This document shows, piece by piece, positions 26,890-34,817 of a stretch of DNA of 64,000 nt. A model generated the notes under the pieces. The model was not told the DNA's origin and made no database searches. It saw only the letters and a list, made by a program, of their open reading frames with translations. Each line of letters begins with the position of its first letter. Positions within the stretch are counted from its first letter, which is position 1. The stretch is from Chromatiaceae bacterium (GTDB lineage Bacteria; Pseudomonadota; Gammaproteobacteria; Chromatiales; Chromatiaceae): assembly GCA_024235415.1 (NCBI GenBank), contig JACKML010000002.1, positions 404,248-468,247 on the forward strand, given 5' to 3'. The translations under genes and the position numbers were made by a program.

Positions 26890-27651
26890 ATGACGAAGTT
26901 ACGAGATATGCTGAGTCCGCTGGCCCTGGCCGCACTGCTCGGTTGCGCCGCAGTGTCGACTGCCACAGCGACGCCGATCAACACACGTGGCGAGTTCAAG
27001 GATCAGGTCGACATGACCGACCTCGTCCTCAGCCGCCAGGGATTCAACCGCGTCAAGAGCGCCAAAAAAGGTGGGCAGCGCTCGTTCGCCACGACGGACC
27101 TGGACCTGGGCGATTTCAGTATGCATATGGATGTCGACGAGGGCGTCAGGGCCCCAAAGGGCAAGATGCTCAAAAGCGGCAAACGTGTCGGCCTCAACCG
27201 GGTGACCAAGAACGCCTGGCTGCGCGTCAACAAGACGAAGTTTGCCCGCGTGAAGATCAAGGATGGCGTCAACCTGGTGCTGGAATTCGACGCCCCGATC
27301 TACGCATTTGGCGCCACGTTCCGCGGTTTGAACAACGGCAGCGCGGACACTACGATCCTTTTGCAGGAGATGACAGGCACCGATCCAATCGAACTGGATC
27401 CGAGCAAGACACTGCGCAACAGGAACAAGTCGTTTTTCGGGTTCGTTTCGGAGGTCGGTATCACGTCGATCACCTTCACCGGGCGTGATGTATTCGGCAT
27501 GGACGGGGTGATGTACGGAATGAAGCCTCCGTTCGCAGCCCTGCCGACGAATCTGATGCTGGAAGAAGACTCCAGGGTGCCGCTCCCCGGTACCCTGCTT
27601 CTGCTCAGCCTCGGCCTGCTCGGTGCGGGTGCTGCGCGGTGGCGGCGATAG
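26890..27651 (+). CDS. PEP-CTERM-like exported surface protein
   Basis: A 253-residue secreted protein. The signal peptide ends near Ala27 (CAAVSTATA). The C-terminus carries a sorting signal of the PEP-CTERM type: VPLPGT, a hydrophobic helix of about 15 residues (LLLLSLGLLGAGAA) and a basic end RWRR. In exosortase-bearing bacteria such tails are cut by exosortase after membrane delivery. The mature domain (about 28-225) has no cysteine and mostly beta-type sequence with an FGATFRGLNNG segment; no enzymatic motif is recognised. It is preceded by a sigma-54-type promoter and faces a convergent ExeA-like ATPase. No exosortase gene is present here. Confidence 0.8.
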   Translation: MTKLRDMLSPLALAALLGCAAVSTATATPINTRGEFKDQVDMTDLVLSRQGFNRVKSAKKGGQRSFATTDLDLGDFSMHMDVDEGVRAPKGKMLKSGKRVGLNRVTKNAWLRVNKTKFARVKIKDGVNLVLEFDAPIYAFGATFRGLNNGSADTTILLQEMTGTDPIELDPSKTLRNRNKSFFGFVSEVGITSITFTGRDVFGMDGVMYGMKPPFAALPTNLMLEEDSRVPLPGTLLLLSLGLLGAGAARWRR

Positions 27652-27670
27652 TAGTGGACCGAATCGACGC

Positions 27671-29134
27671 CTAACGCGCCTTCTCTTCATTGGCCGGACT
27701 GGTGACGGCTGGCTTGGCATCGACGACAGTCTCCGCCGGCTCAGCGCTCAGAGCACCTGCTCCGGGGGCACTGTTGCCGGCGCCGAGCGTCGGTGGCAGG
27801 TCAGCCGTCAACGCGGCCACATCGCTGGCCGCGGTATCGTCGGCCGGGTCCGGCAGATACATCTCGATCTGCCGGTCCAGAAGCGTTACAAACGCGCGCC
27901 GGTCCATCTGGTACCAGGCATAGGCTCCGGCCCCGATCAACAACGCAAGCACCACGACCCAGCCCACCCCGCTGCGCCGGGGCGGCGGACGGCGGACTGG
28001 CGGATAAGGCTCGGGTGCGCCGACCGGTTCGCGTGAATCGTGATCGGTTTCCGGTCGCCGATGCCGCCTGTGCACACGCGGGCCCCGGCTGCCACCAAAG
28101 GTCTCTTCCATCGTGGGCACGAAATCCGCAGCACCCACCAGCGGGGCAGCGGCGTGCGGGCGCGGCATCACGACCTTCTTTTGTTCACGCAGCAATTCCT
28201 CGGCGTTTGCAAACACCGGCTCCTTGGCGGCACCGCCCGTTTCTGCTGTGTCCTCTTCGCGTTCCGGCTCGCCGATGAACTCGGTGCCAAGCGTCGACCC
28301 AAGGCCCACGGGCACATGGCTGAGGCGTTCTTCCGACAGTTCCTGGAACACGGTATTGGCATCTTCCGAACTGAGGACGGCCTTTTCTTCAACGGCACCA
28401 TGCAACAGAAGCCGACTGCAAAACTGGTTGATACGCCTCGGCACGCCCTGGCAGGCCACTTCAATGACCGGCAACACCGATGCCTTGATGCGCGGGAAGT
28501 TGTTCCATCCCACGACCTTGAGCCGGTGCAGGATGTACGCGGCCGTTTGCTCCTGGGTCAGCGGATTGAGATGTGCTGCCGCAGTTACGCGCTGGCGCAA
28601 CTGCTCGAGCCGGGGATCCGCCAGCTTTTCACGCAGGCCCTCCTGGCCGACGAGGAAGATCTGCAGCAATGGCTTGCCTTGAATCTGCAGGTTGGTGAGC
28701 AGACGGAGTTCTTCGAGGGCACTGAGGCTCAGGTTCTGCGCTTCGTCGACCACCAGCAATGGAGGGCGCCCGTCCTGATGAGACTGGGTGAACAACTGCT
28801 TGATCCGCTGCAGCACGGTTGCGGTATCCAGGCCCTCGACATTGATACCGAACTCGTATGCGGTCGAGCGCAGGATATCGTTGGCCTCGAGCATGGTGTT
28901 GACCAGCGTCGCCACCAGGTAATCAGAAGGGCCGTAGTCCGAGAGCAGGTCGTTGATCAGTGTCGTCTTGCCCATGCCGGGGGCCCCGGTCACGACCACG
29001 AAGCCCTCCGCCGCCTGCAGCGCATACTGCATGTAGGCTCGACCCTTGGCGAAACTCGGGTAGCGATAGCAGAAGGCATGATCTGGGCTCAGACGAAACG
29101 GGTCGCCCCTGAGTCGGTAATAGGCCTTGTACAT
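27671..29134 (-). CDS. ExeA-like AAA ATPase with C-terminal membrane anchor
   Basis: About 487 residues starting at ATG 29134 (MYKAYYRLRGDPFRLSPD), the typical N-terminus of the ExeA/MshM group, which includes the secretion ATPases found in PEP-CTERM/exosortase loci. Walker A is GAPGMGKT (50-57), Walker B is LLVVDEAQN (126-134), and the AAA lid extends to about 265. A Pro/Arg-rich linker leads to one transmembrane helix (about 389-408) and a final 80-residue Ala/Pro-rich part. The frame upstream to 29305 lacks family character. It is convergent with the PEP-CTERM-like gene, so a role in surface-protein or polysaccharide export is inferred. Confidence 0.82.
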   Translation of the reverse strand: MYKAYYRLRGDPFRLSPDHAFCYRYPSFAKGRAYMQYALQAAEGFVVVTGAPGMGKTTLINDLLSDYGPSDYLVATLVNTMLEANDILRSTAYEFGINVEGLDTATVLQRIKQLFTQSHQDGRPPLLVVDEAQNLSLSALEELRLLTNLQIQGKPLLQIFLVGQEGLREKLADPRLEQLRQRVTAAAHLNPLTQEQTAAYILHRLKVVGWNNFPRIKASVLPVIEVACQGVPRRINQFCSRLLLHGAVEEKAVLSSEDANTVFQELSEERLSHVPVGLGSTLGTEFIGEPEREEDTAETGGAAKEPVFANAEELLREQKKVVMPRPHAAAPLVGAADFVPTMEETFGGSRGPRVHRRHRRPETDHDSREPVGAPEPYPPVRRPPPRRSGVGWVVVLALLIGAGAYAWYQMDRRAFVTLLDRQIEMYLPDPADDTAASDVAALTADLPPTLGAGNSAPGAGALSAEPAETVVDAKPAVTSPANEEKAR

Positions 29135-29267
29135 AGAGATACCGCTCGCAAGATGATTGAAGGTAGATCGGCTGTCATCCCCTGAAGTTGAGGGAATCGC
29201 AGTGCCGCGACGCGCCTCGTCCGTCAGTTTCGGCGACGATACCCACCGTCTGCGACACCGCCGATCG

Positions 29268-29891
29268 TCAGGCTTCGAAAAGGCTGACGTCGCCTTTGCC
29301 GACACGCCACACCTTTGGCGTCTCCTCGTGCAGATCGATCACGCTGGTGGGTTCGAAACCACAGTAGCCGCCGTCGACGATCAGGTCGACGCTGTGGCCG
29401 AGGATCTGGTTCATCTCGTACGGGTCCATCATCGGCAAGTCTTCGCCCGGCAGTATCAGGGTGCTGCTCAACAGCGGCTCGTTGAGCTCATCGAGCAGCG
29501 CCATGGCCACACGATTGTCCGGAATCCTTACACCGATGGTCTTGCGCTTGGCATGCATCAGGCGCTTGGGCACCTGCTTGGTCGCTTTGAGAATGAAGGT
29601 GTACGGACCAGGGGTCAAGTTCTTGATCAGGCGATGCGCCTGGTTGTCCAGCTTGGTGTAAACCGACAACTCCGACAGGCTGCGTCCGATCAGGGTGAAG
29701 TTGTGGTCGTCATCGAGTCGCCGGATCTGACGAATACGATCCATCGCCGACTTGTCACCGATCTGGCAGCCGATGGCATAACTCGAGTCGGTCGGGTAGA
29801 TGATGACGCCGCTATCGCGCACGATCTCGGCAGCCTGCCGGATGAGCCGCGTCTGCGGATTGTCCGGGTGGACCTGAAAAAACTGCGACAT
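29268..29891 (-). CDS. yciO: YciO/Sua5 family protein (threonylcarbamoyl-AMP synthase-like)
   Basis: A 207-residue YrdC-fold protein. The N-terminal part reads GVIIYPTDSSYAIGCQIGDKSAMDRI followed by QIRRLDDDHNFTL, the family ATP- and carbamate-binding region. It is the YciO subgroup, paralogous to TsaC/Sua5 of t6A tRNA modification but longer and of less certain activity. It lies next to the PHP-domain gene as in E. coli yciV-yciO. A second TsaC elsewhere is likely, so whether this protein makes threonylcarbamoyl-adenylate in the cell is uncertain. Confidence 0.9.
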   Translation of the reverse strand: MSQFFQVHPDNPQTRLIRQAAEIVRDSGVIIYPTDSSYAIGCQIGDKSAMDRIRQIRRLDDDHNFTLIGRSLSELSVYTKLDNQAHRLIKNLTPGPYTFILKATKQVPKRLMHAKRKTIGVRIPDNRVAMALLDELNEPLLSSTLILPGEDLPMMDPYEMNQILGHSVDLIVDGGYCGFEPTSVIDLHEETPKVWRVGKGDVSLFEA

Positions 29892-29899
29892 TATTTATT

Positions 29900-30742
29900 T
29901 CAATGGCTGATGCGCCAATCCTTCCAAATCGCATTACATCCGTCTGGCAGCGGCGGCAGCCTGCCAAGCTCAATCCATGGGTGCTCAGGACCGTGATAGT
30001 CAGACCCGGCAGATGCCAGCAATCCGAAATCGCGCACCAACGCCGCCATGGAAAAACTGTCGTCCCGGCTGTGGCTGCCGGACACCACTTCGAGTGCCGC
30101 ACCACCGACCTCGACGAATTCACCGATCAGCCGACGCAACTTGCTGCGGGTCATCTTGTACCGCGCCGGATGCGCAATCACCGCCTGCCCGCCAGCGAGT
30201 CGGATCCAGCGCACGGCCTCCTCAAGACCCGCCCAGCGTCCGCTGACGAAGCCCGGTTTGCCGCTGACCAGGAACTTGTGGAACACGGCGCGCACGTCCG
30301 ACGCATGCCCATTATCCACCAAGTAGCGGGCAAAGTGCGTGCGGCTGATCAACCGTCCGTTGGACAGGGCACGGGCACCGGCGAACGCATCCGGGATGCC
30401 GGCCTTGTCCAGACGACGACCGATCTCTTGCGCACGCCAGTCGCGGAACTCGCGCAGGCCGGCCAGCCCGACACGCAGATCGTCGCTGTCGGGGTCGACA
30501 CCCAGGCCGACGATGTGCACCGTCGCTTCGCCCCAGGTCACCGAAATCTCCACCCCGGGGACGAATCCGAGACCGAGGTCGCGCGCACTGTCGGCTGCCT
30601 CGCCAAGGCCCTCGAGGGTGTCATGGTCGGTCAGCGCCATCACGCCAATGCCAGCGGCATGCGCGCGCTGCATCAGCTGCGTTGGTGTAAGGGTCCCGTC
30701 GGAAGCCGTGGAATGGGCATGCAGATCAAAAAGTAATGACAT
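29900..30742 (-). CDS. yciV: PHP-domain phosphoesterase / 5'-3' exoribonuclease (RNase AM type)
   Basis: About 280 residues from ATG 30742 (MSLLFDLHAHSTASDGTL); an ATG nine bases earlier is possible. PHP metal ligands are visible: DLHAHST, LTDHDTLEG, GVEISV, HPARYK and a C-terminal GSDYHGP. E. coli YciV is a 3',5'-bisphosphate nucleotidase and 5'-3' exonuclease active on short RNA and 23S/16S/5S 5' ends. It lies 8 bases upstream of yciO on the same strand, so the two are co-transcribed, as in many gammaproteobacteria. Confidence 0.92.
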   Translation of the reverse strand: MSLLFDLHAHSTASDGTLTPTQLMQRAHAAGIGVMALTDHDTLEGLGEAADSARDLGLGFVPGVEISVTWGEATVHIVGLGVDPDSDDLRVGLAGLREFRDWRAQEIGRRLDKAGIPDAFAGARALSNGRLISRTHFARYLVDNGHASDVRAVFHKFLVSGKPGFVSGRWAGLEEAVRWIRLAGGQAVIAHPARYKMTRSKLRRLIGEFVEVGGAALEVVSGSHSRDDSFSMAALVRDFGLLASAGSDYHGPEHPWIELGRLPPLPDGCNAIWKDWRISH

Positions 30743-30857
30743 GCGAGGCATTCTATCAGTACGCCTGCGGTCGATACCGACACAGTGCGTAGCTGGACGA
30801 AAACACACCACGGCGTACGGATTTCGTCACCCTGGACGCGTGCTAAACTGCCGCGCC

Positions 30858-31592
30858 ATGAGCATACCCCCGGCCGATCTCTCTTACCTGCGCGAACGAC
30901 TGCGTGAGCTGGCCGCACAGGTCCACGATGCCTGGGAGTCCTCGCACCGCGACCCGCAGGACGCTGACGACCCCCGCCCGACCGGCGACGCCCTGCTGCA
31001 ACTGATCGATATGCTCGACCACCTGCAGTCGGAAGCACAGGCCTCAGGCTTTGGCCCCGCCGAGATCAACACCTTGAGCGAGTACGGCCTGCAGCTGTTG
31101 AGTGAACTTGCCGACACCGCATCACGGCTCGATCACCCTGCGCTGGCAGCGGAGATCGAGCATATGAGCTTTCCCTATGCGCTGTGGATAGCCCGCCATG
31201 GCGGCGAGATCCGGCACCTGGAATCCGTGGTCAATGCGCTGGCTCATTTCGCCAACCAGTCGGACAACCCGGAAACCATGGCCAGCCTGTATTGCCAATG
31301 CTGCGAGGTGCTCGACGCCACGAGCCCTGCCGCGGAGGAAGGTTCGGCAGGCAATCCGAGGCACCCCTGGCGCCTGCTGTTGCTCAATCGGGCGATCGTG
31401 GCCACACGCAGTCACAACCCGGAATTGATGGAACCTGCGTTCAACGCGATAGTCGAACTCCTGCCAAACGATGCCGAACGTTTTTTTGCCGAGGGCATGG
31501 AGCAGATGGTGGCCATCGATTACCCGGAGCATGTCCGCACGGTAGTCCGACGTTATTACCTCGCCCATGCAGTACCACGGCGCCTGCACTGA
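30858..31592 (+). CDS. Conserved hypothetical protein, 244 residues
   Basis: I do not recognise a characterised family. The start chosen is ATG 30858 (MSIPPADLSYLRERLRELAAQVHDAW) rather than the longer open frame from 30339, which only shadows the PHP gene. The protein is soluble, mostly helical by composition, with a cysteine pair in SLYCQCCEVLD and no signal peptide. It is divergent from yciV and immediately precedes yciB-yciI, so it probably shares their promoter. Its place beside cell-envelope genes gives no specific function. Confidence 0.75.
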   Translation: MSIPPADLSYLRERLRELAAQVHDAWESSHRDPQDADDPRPTGDALLQLIDMLDHLQSEAQASGFGPAEINTLSEYGLQLLSELADTASRLDHPALAAEIEHMSFPYALWIARHGGEIRHLESVVNALAHFANQSDNPETMASLYCQCCEVLDATSPAAEEGSAGNPRHPWRLLLLNRAIVATRSHNPELMEPAFNAIVELLPNDAERFFAEGMEQMVAIDYPEHVRTVVRRYYLAHAVPRRLH

Positions 31593-31613
31593 ACACCCAG
31601 ACGGTTCGAACTG

Positions 31614-32162
31614 ATGAAAATTATCGCTGACCTGTTCCCGGTCATTCTGTTCTTTATCGCCTACCAGCTGTTCGATATCTATGTCGCTACACAGGTAGCG
31701 ATTGCCGCCGCCGCTGTTCAGGTCGGCTACAACAAGCTGCGATACGGCAAGGTCGAGACCATGCACTGGGTCACGCTTGGCCTGCTGATCGTGTTTGGCG
31801 GGCTCACCCTGGCGTTGCGCGACCCGACGTTCATCAAGTGGAAGCCGACAGTGGTCAATTGGCTGTTCGCGGCAGCCTTTCTCCTTTCGCAGATTTTCAT
31901 GGAGCGCAGCCTGCTGCGCCGCATGATGGATCATGCGGTCAGCATGCCCGATGCCGCCTGGCTGCGCCTCAACACCGCCTGGGTCACGTTCTTCACCGCA
32001 ATGGGGATGTTGAATCTGTATATCGCCTACAACTTCTCTGAAGCGGTTTGGGTCAACTTCAAGCTGTTCGGCTTTCTCGGCCTGACACTGGTGTTCATGC
32101 TTGCCCAGGGCTTTTACCTTGCCCGGTTCATCGAGCCGGACAAACCCACTACCGAGGAATGA
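31614..32162 (+). CDS. yciB: Inner membrane septation protein A (YciB)
   Basis: Polytopic inner membrane protein of 182 residues, the usual size. It begins MKIIADLFPVILFFIAYQ and has about five hydrophobic segments. The conserved motifs KWKPTVVNWLFAAAFL and RLNTAWVTFFTAMGMLNLY are clear. The family (YciB, IspA, IspZ) affects cell division and envelope synthesis and interacts with elongation and division proteins. The next gene, yciI, starts 4 bases after the stop. Confidence 0.94.
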   Translation: MKIIADLFPVILFFIAYQLFDIYVATQVAIAAAAVQVGYNKLRYGKVETMHWVTLGLLIVFGGLTLALRDPTFIKWKPTVVNWLFAAAFLLSQIFMERSLLRRMMDHAVSMPDAAWLRLNTAWVTFFTAMGMLNLYIAYNFSEAVWVNFKLFGFLGLTLVFMLAQGFYLARFIEPDKPTTEE

Positions 32163-32166
32163 AACC

Positions 32167-32469
32167 ATGCTCTACAGCATCGTCAGTACCGATGTCACCA
32201 ACAGCCTGCCATTGCGCAAGACGGCACGCCCGGCACATCTCGAACGCCTGCAGCAGTTGCAGAAAGAAGGCCGGCTGGTACTCGCGGGACCCAATCCCGC
32301 GATCGACAGCACGGAACCCGGTGATGCGGGCTTCACCGGCAGCCTGATCGTCGCCGAATTCGCGAGCCTCGAAGACGCCACGGCGTGGGCGGACGCCGAT
32401 CCCTATGTGGCAGCGGGCGTCTATACCGCCGTGAGCGTCAAACCGTTCAAGCAGGTCTTTCCGCAATAA
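32167..32469 (+). CDS. yciI: YciI family protein
   Basis: A 100-residue dimeric alpha-beta (ferredoxin-like) protein beginning MLYSIVSTDVTNSLPLRK. The conserved RPAHLERLQQLQKEGRLVLAGP contains the histidine of the family active-site-like pocket, and WADADPYVAAGVY is the second signature. Function remains unclear; related YCII domains include a dechlorinase. It directly follows yciB (4-base gap), the E. coli order, and precedes the parvulin gene. The frame is open to 32101, but the ATG at 32167 matches relatives. Confidence 0.92.
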   Translation: MLYSIVSTDVTNSLPLRKTARPAHLERLQQLQKEGRLVLAGPNPAIDSTEPGDAGFTGSLIVAEFASLEDATAWADADPYVAAGVYTAVSVKPFKQVFPQ

Positions 32470-32502
32470 GCCGCCCCGGTGTTGGGCAAGGAGATAGAGG
32501 GA

Positions 32503-33318
32503 ATGCGTAGGATCAGATCACAATTCGCCGCAGCGGCATGGTGCCTCCTTGTCTCGGCGACGGCGGCCGGTGACGAGCCAGTCACGCCGCAGACACTGGT
32601 CAAGGTCGACGACTTTGCAATCACCAACCTGCATCTGGCGCTATTCGCCAGTCAGACCGGCCGTGCGCCGGAAGATGCGGAAGGTCAGATCGAACTGCTC
32701 AATGAATTGATCAATAGCACCATGGTGGCCAATTCCGCGCAGGGACAGGAACTGGCGGCGCATCCCGAGGTGGCGGCTGCACTTGAGGTTGCACGCATCC
32801 GCCTTATCGCACAGACATTCGTGCGCAGGCAGATGCGGCAGACCAAAATCGACGAAGCCGAATTGCGCGCTCGCTACGAGTTGGAGTATCTGGCAAGTAG
32901 CAGCCAGGAATTCAAGGCCCGGCACATTCTGCTCGACAGCGAGGACGCCGCGCTGGAGGTCATTGCCGAACTCGACAAAGGCGCTGACTTCGCCACACTT
33001 GCCGCCGAGCGTTCGATCGGTCCGAGCAAGTCAGTGGGTGGCGACCTTGGCTGGTTCGAACCAGCAGCCATGGTTCCAGAGTTTTCGGCTGCCACTGCGC
33101 AGCTGGCCGATGGCGCCTATAGCAAGACACCCGTCAAGACACAGTTCGGATGGCATGTCATTCTGCGCGAAGCGAGCCGCACACTGCCCCCACCGGACTT
33201 CGACAGCGTTCGCCCGGAACTGGAGCGGCAGATCCAGCAAGCGCGGGTTACGCAGGAAATCGACGTAATTCGCAGCAATTCGCGGATCGAGATTCAGAAA
33301 CTGGAAACCACCGATTGA
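32503..33318 (+). CDS. Exported parvulin-type peptidyl-prolyl isomerase
   Basis: A 271-residue protein with a signal peptide ending near ATAAG, a SurA/PpiC-like helical N-terminal region (about 25-120) and one rotamase domain (about 130-225) with EFKARHILLDSEDAA, GGDLGWFEPAAMVPEF and TQFGWHVI, all parvulin hallmarks. It would fold outer membrane or periplasmic proteins. The ATG at 32503 has an AGAGGG site upstream; a TTG at 32479 is less likely. It ends a cluster with yciB-yciI and is followed by a strong hairpin shared with the convergent gene. Confidence 0.9.
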   Translation: MRRIRSQFAAAAWCLLVSATAAGDEPVTPQTLVKVDDFAITNLHLALFASQTGRAPEDAEGQIELLNELINSTMVANSAQGQELAAHPEVAAALEVARIRLIAQTFVRRQMRQTKIDEAELRARYELEYLASSSQEFKARHILLDSEDAALEVIAELDKGADFATLAAERSIGPSKSVGGDLGWFEPAAMVPEFSAATAQLADGAYSKTPVKTQFGWHVILREASRTLPPPDFDSVRPELERQIQQARVTQEIDVIRSNSRIEIQKLETTD

Positions 33319-33320
33319 AG

Positions 33321-33358
33321 GCGCTGCAAGGCCCTCTGTTGAGCGGGCCTTGCAGCGC
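33321..33358. terminator. Strong 14-bp hairpin between convergent genes
   Basis: Perfect inverted repeat, arms 33321-33334 and 33345-33358 (GCGCTGCAAGGCCC and its complement), 10-base loop. It begins 3 bases after the parvulin stop and lies 16 bases from the end of the convergent small gene. There is no T-tract on either side, so it may block transcription or protect mRNA ends rather than act as a classic intrinsic terminator. Confidence 0.7.
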
Positions 33359-33373
33359 GGTGCTTTGGGCAGG

Positions 33374-33661
33374 TTACTCGTCGGTTTTCTTTGCTGTCTT
33401 GCCGATCCGCCCCAGGGGCACCACCGTGGACGATGATTTGTCGTCGCTGTAGTAAGGCCGCTCCTGGGCAACTCCAGCGATATCTGCAAGTTCACGCTCT
33501 CGCAACGAGATCAATCCGAGACACTGCCGCACATCCTGGATCGTCTGGTCCGACAAAGGGTGTTTCATGGCGCGACTTGGCGGGGTCGTATCCTTGATGA
33601 TCTGTGCCAATACTTTGCGCATCACCACGAGGATTTCACGTTCTTTACTGCTGTCTGTCAT
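33374..33661 (-). CDS. Small conserved protein, 95 residues
   Basis: The frame is open to 33745, but ATG 33661 (MTDSSKEREILVVMRKVLAQII) begins the part that looks conserved: an N-terminal amphipathic helix, then MKHPLSDQTIQDVRQCLGLISLRERELADIAGV. Similar small proteins are common in gammaproteobacteria, sometimes mislabelled as condensin subunits. No motif assigns a function. It follows rpoS on the same strand after about 110 bases and may be read through from it. Confidence 0.7.
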   Translation of the reverse strand: MTDSSKEREILVVMRKVLAQIIKDTTPPSRAMKHPLSDQTIQDVRQCLGLISLRERELADIAGVAQERPYYSDDKSSSTVVPLGRIGKTAKKTDE

Positions 33662-33774
33662 GCGATCCGGCTCCGTTTCGAACGGGCACCAGAATACCCG
33701 AATCAGCACCCGGCATACCACGATGGCAGAAGGGCCAATCGGCACCGGCCGCCCCCGGCCTGTTCACGGCGGGC

Positions 33775-34761
33775 TCACTTGAAGATCGTATCGATCGAGA
33801 AGCCTTCCTGTTCGAGGATCCCACGCAAACGCTTCAATGCATCCATCTGAATCTGGCGGACCCGCTCGCGGGTCACTCCAAGTTCGTTGGCGACCTGCTC
33901 CAGGGTCGAATTCTCATAGCCATGCAGGCCGAACCGCCGCTCCACCACCTCACGCTGTTTTTCGTTGAGTTTGCCGAGCCATTCATCCAGATGCCCTGAC
34001 AGATCATCCGCCTGGATATGTTCCGTGGGGTCTTTTGCGTTCTCGTCGGCAATCGTGTCGAGCAGCGGCTTGTCTGCATCCTTGCCGTATGGCGTATCGA
34101 CCGATGTCACACGCTCGTTCAGTCCAAGCATGCGCTTGACCTCGTTGAGCGGCCGGTCCAGGAGGTCCGCGATTTCTTCAGCCGTTGGTTCGTGATCCAG
34201 CGTCTGGGTGAGTTGGCGCGCTGCCCGCAGGTAGACGTTTATTTCCTTGACCACATGGATCGGCAGCCGGATCGTGCGCGTCTGGTTCATGATCGCACGC
34301 TCGATGGTCTGGCGAATCCACCAGGTGGCATAGGTCGAGAAGCGGAAACCACGCTCCGGGTCGAACTTCTCGACCGCGCGGATCAAACCCAGATTGCCTT
34401 CCTCGATCAGGTCGAGCAGCGCCAGCCCCCGATTCATGTAGCGACGCGCGATCTTGACCACGAGACGCAGATTGCATTCGATCATGCGCCGCCTGGCCGC
34501 AACGTCACCTTTTTGCGCGAGCCGCGCGTAGAAGACCTCTTCTTCGGCAGTCAGTAGCTTGGAAAAGCCAATTTCGTTGAGATAGAGACGCGTCGCGTCG
34601 AGTTGGCTGTCTGGAATGTCACCGGCGGCATACTTGCCGTCTTCATCGGGCTCTTCAGTGCCCGAGTCTTTTACGTCATCCGCATCAAGATCTGCATCGT
34701 CTGCCACCTCGTCCAATTCATCGACGACTTCCAGATCAACATCCTCGCTCTTTGCGGGCAT
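33775..34761 (-). CDS. rpoS: RNA polymerase sigma factor RpoS
   Basis: Stationary-phase and general stress sigma factor, 328 residues. After an acidic N-terminal stretch, region 1.2 begins at DATRLYLNEIG. Region 2 shows RRRMIECNLRLVVKIARRY, LDLIEEGNLGLIRAVEKFD and FRFSTYATWWIRQTIERAI. Region 4.2 has TLEQVANELGVTRERVRQIQ. The region 3-4 linker and the nlpD neighbour identify RpoS rather than RpoD. The ATG is 56 bases after nlpD; in E. coli the main rpoS promoter lies inside nlpD, and the same arrangement is possible here. The sequence shows no obvious long upstream leader. Confidence 0.96.
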   Translation of the reverse strand: MPAKSEDVDLEVVDELDEVADDADLDADDVKDSGTEEPDEDGKYAAGDIPDSQLDATRLYLNEIGFSKLLTAEEEVFYARLAQKGDVAARRRMIECNLRLVVKIARRYMNRGLALLDLIEEGNLGLIRAVEKFDPERGFRFSTYATWWIRQTIERAIMNQTRTIRLPIHVVKEINVYLRAARQLTQTLDHEPTAEEIADLLDRPLNEVKRMLGLNERVTSVDTPYGKDADKPLLDTIADENAKDPTEHIQADDLSGHLDEWLGKLNEKQREVVERRFGLHGYENSTLEQVANELGVTRERVRQIQMDALKRLRGILEQEGFSIDTIFK

Positions 34762-34817
34762 GCCCCCTCCATCACTTTGTGACTATGCCGGTCAGACCCA
34801 TGCGCCGAACCGAACGA

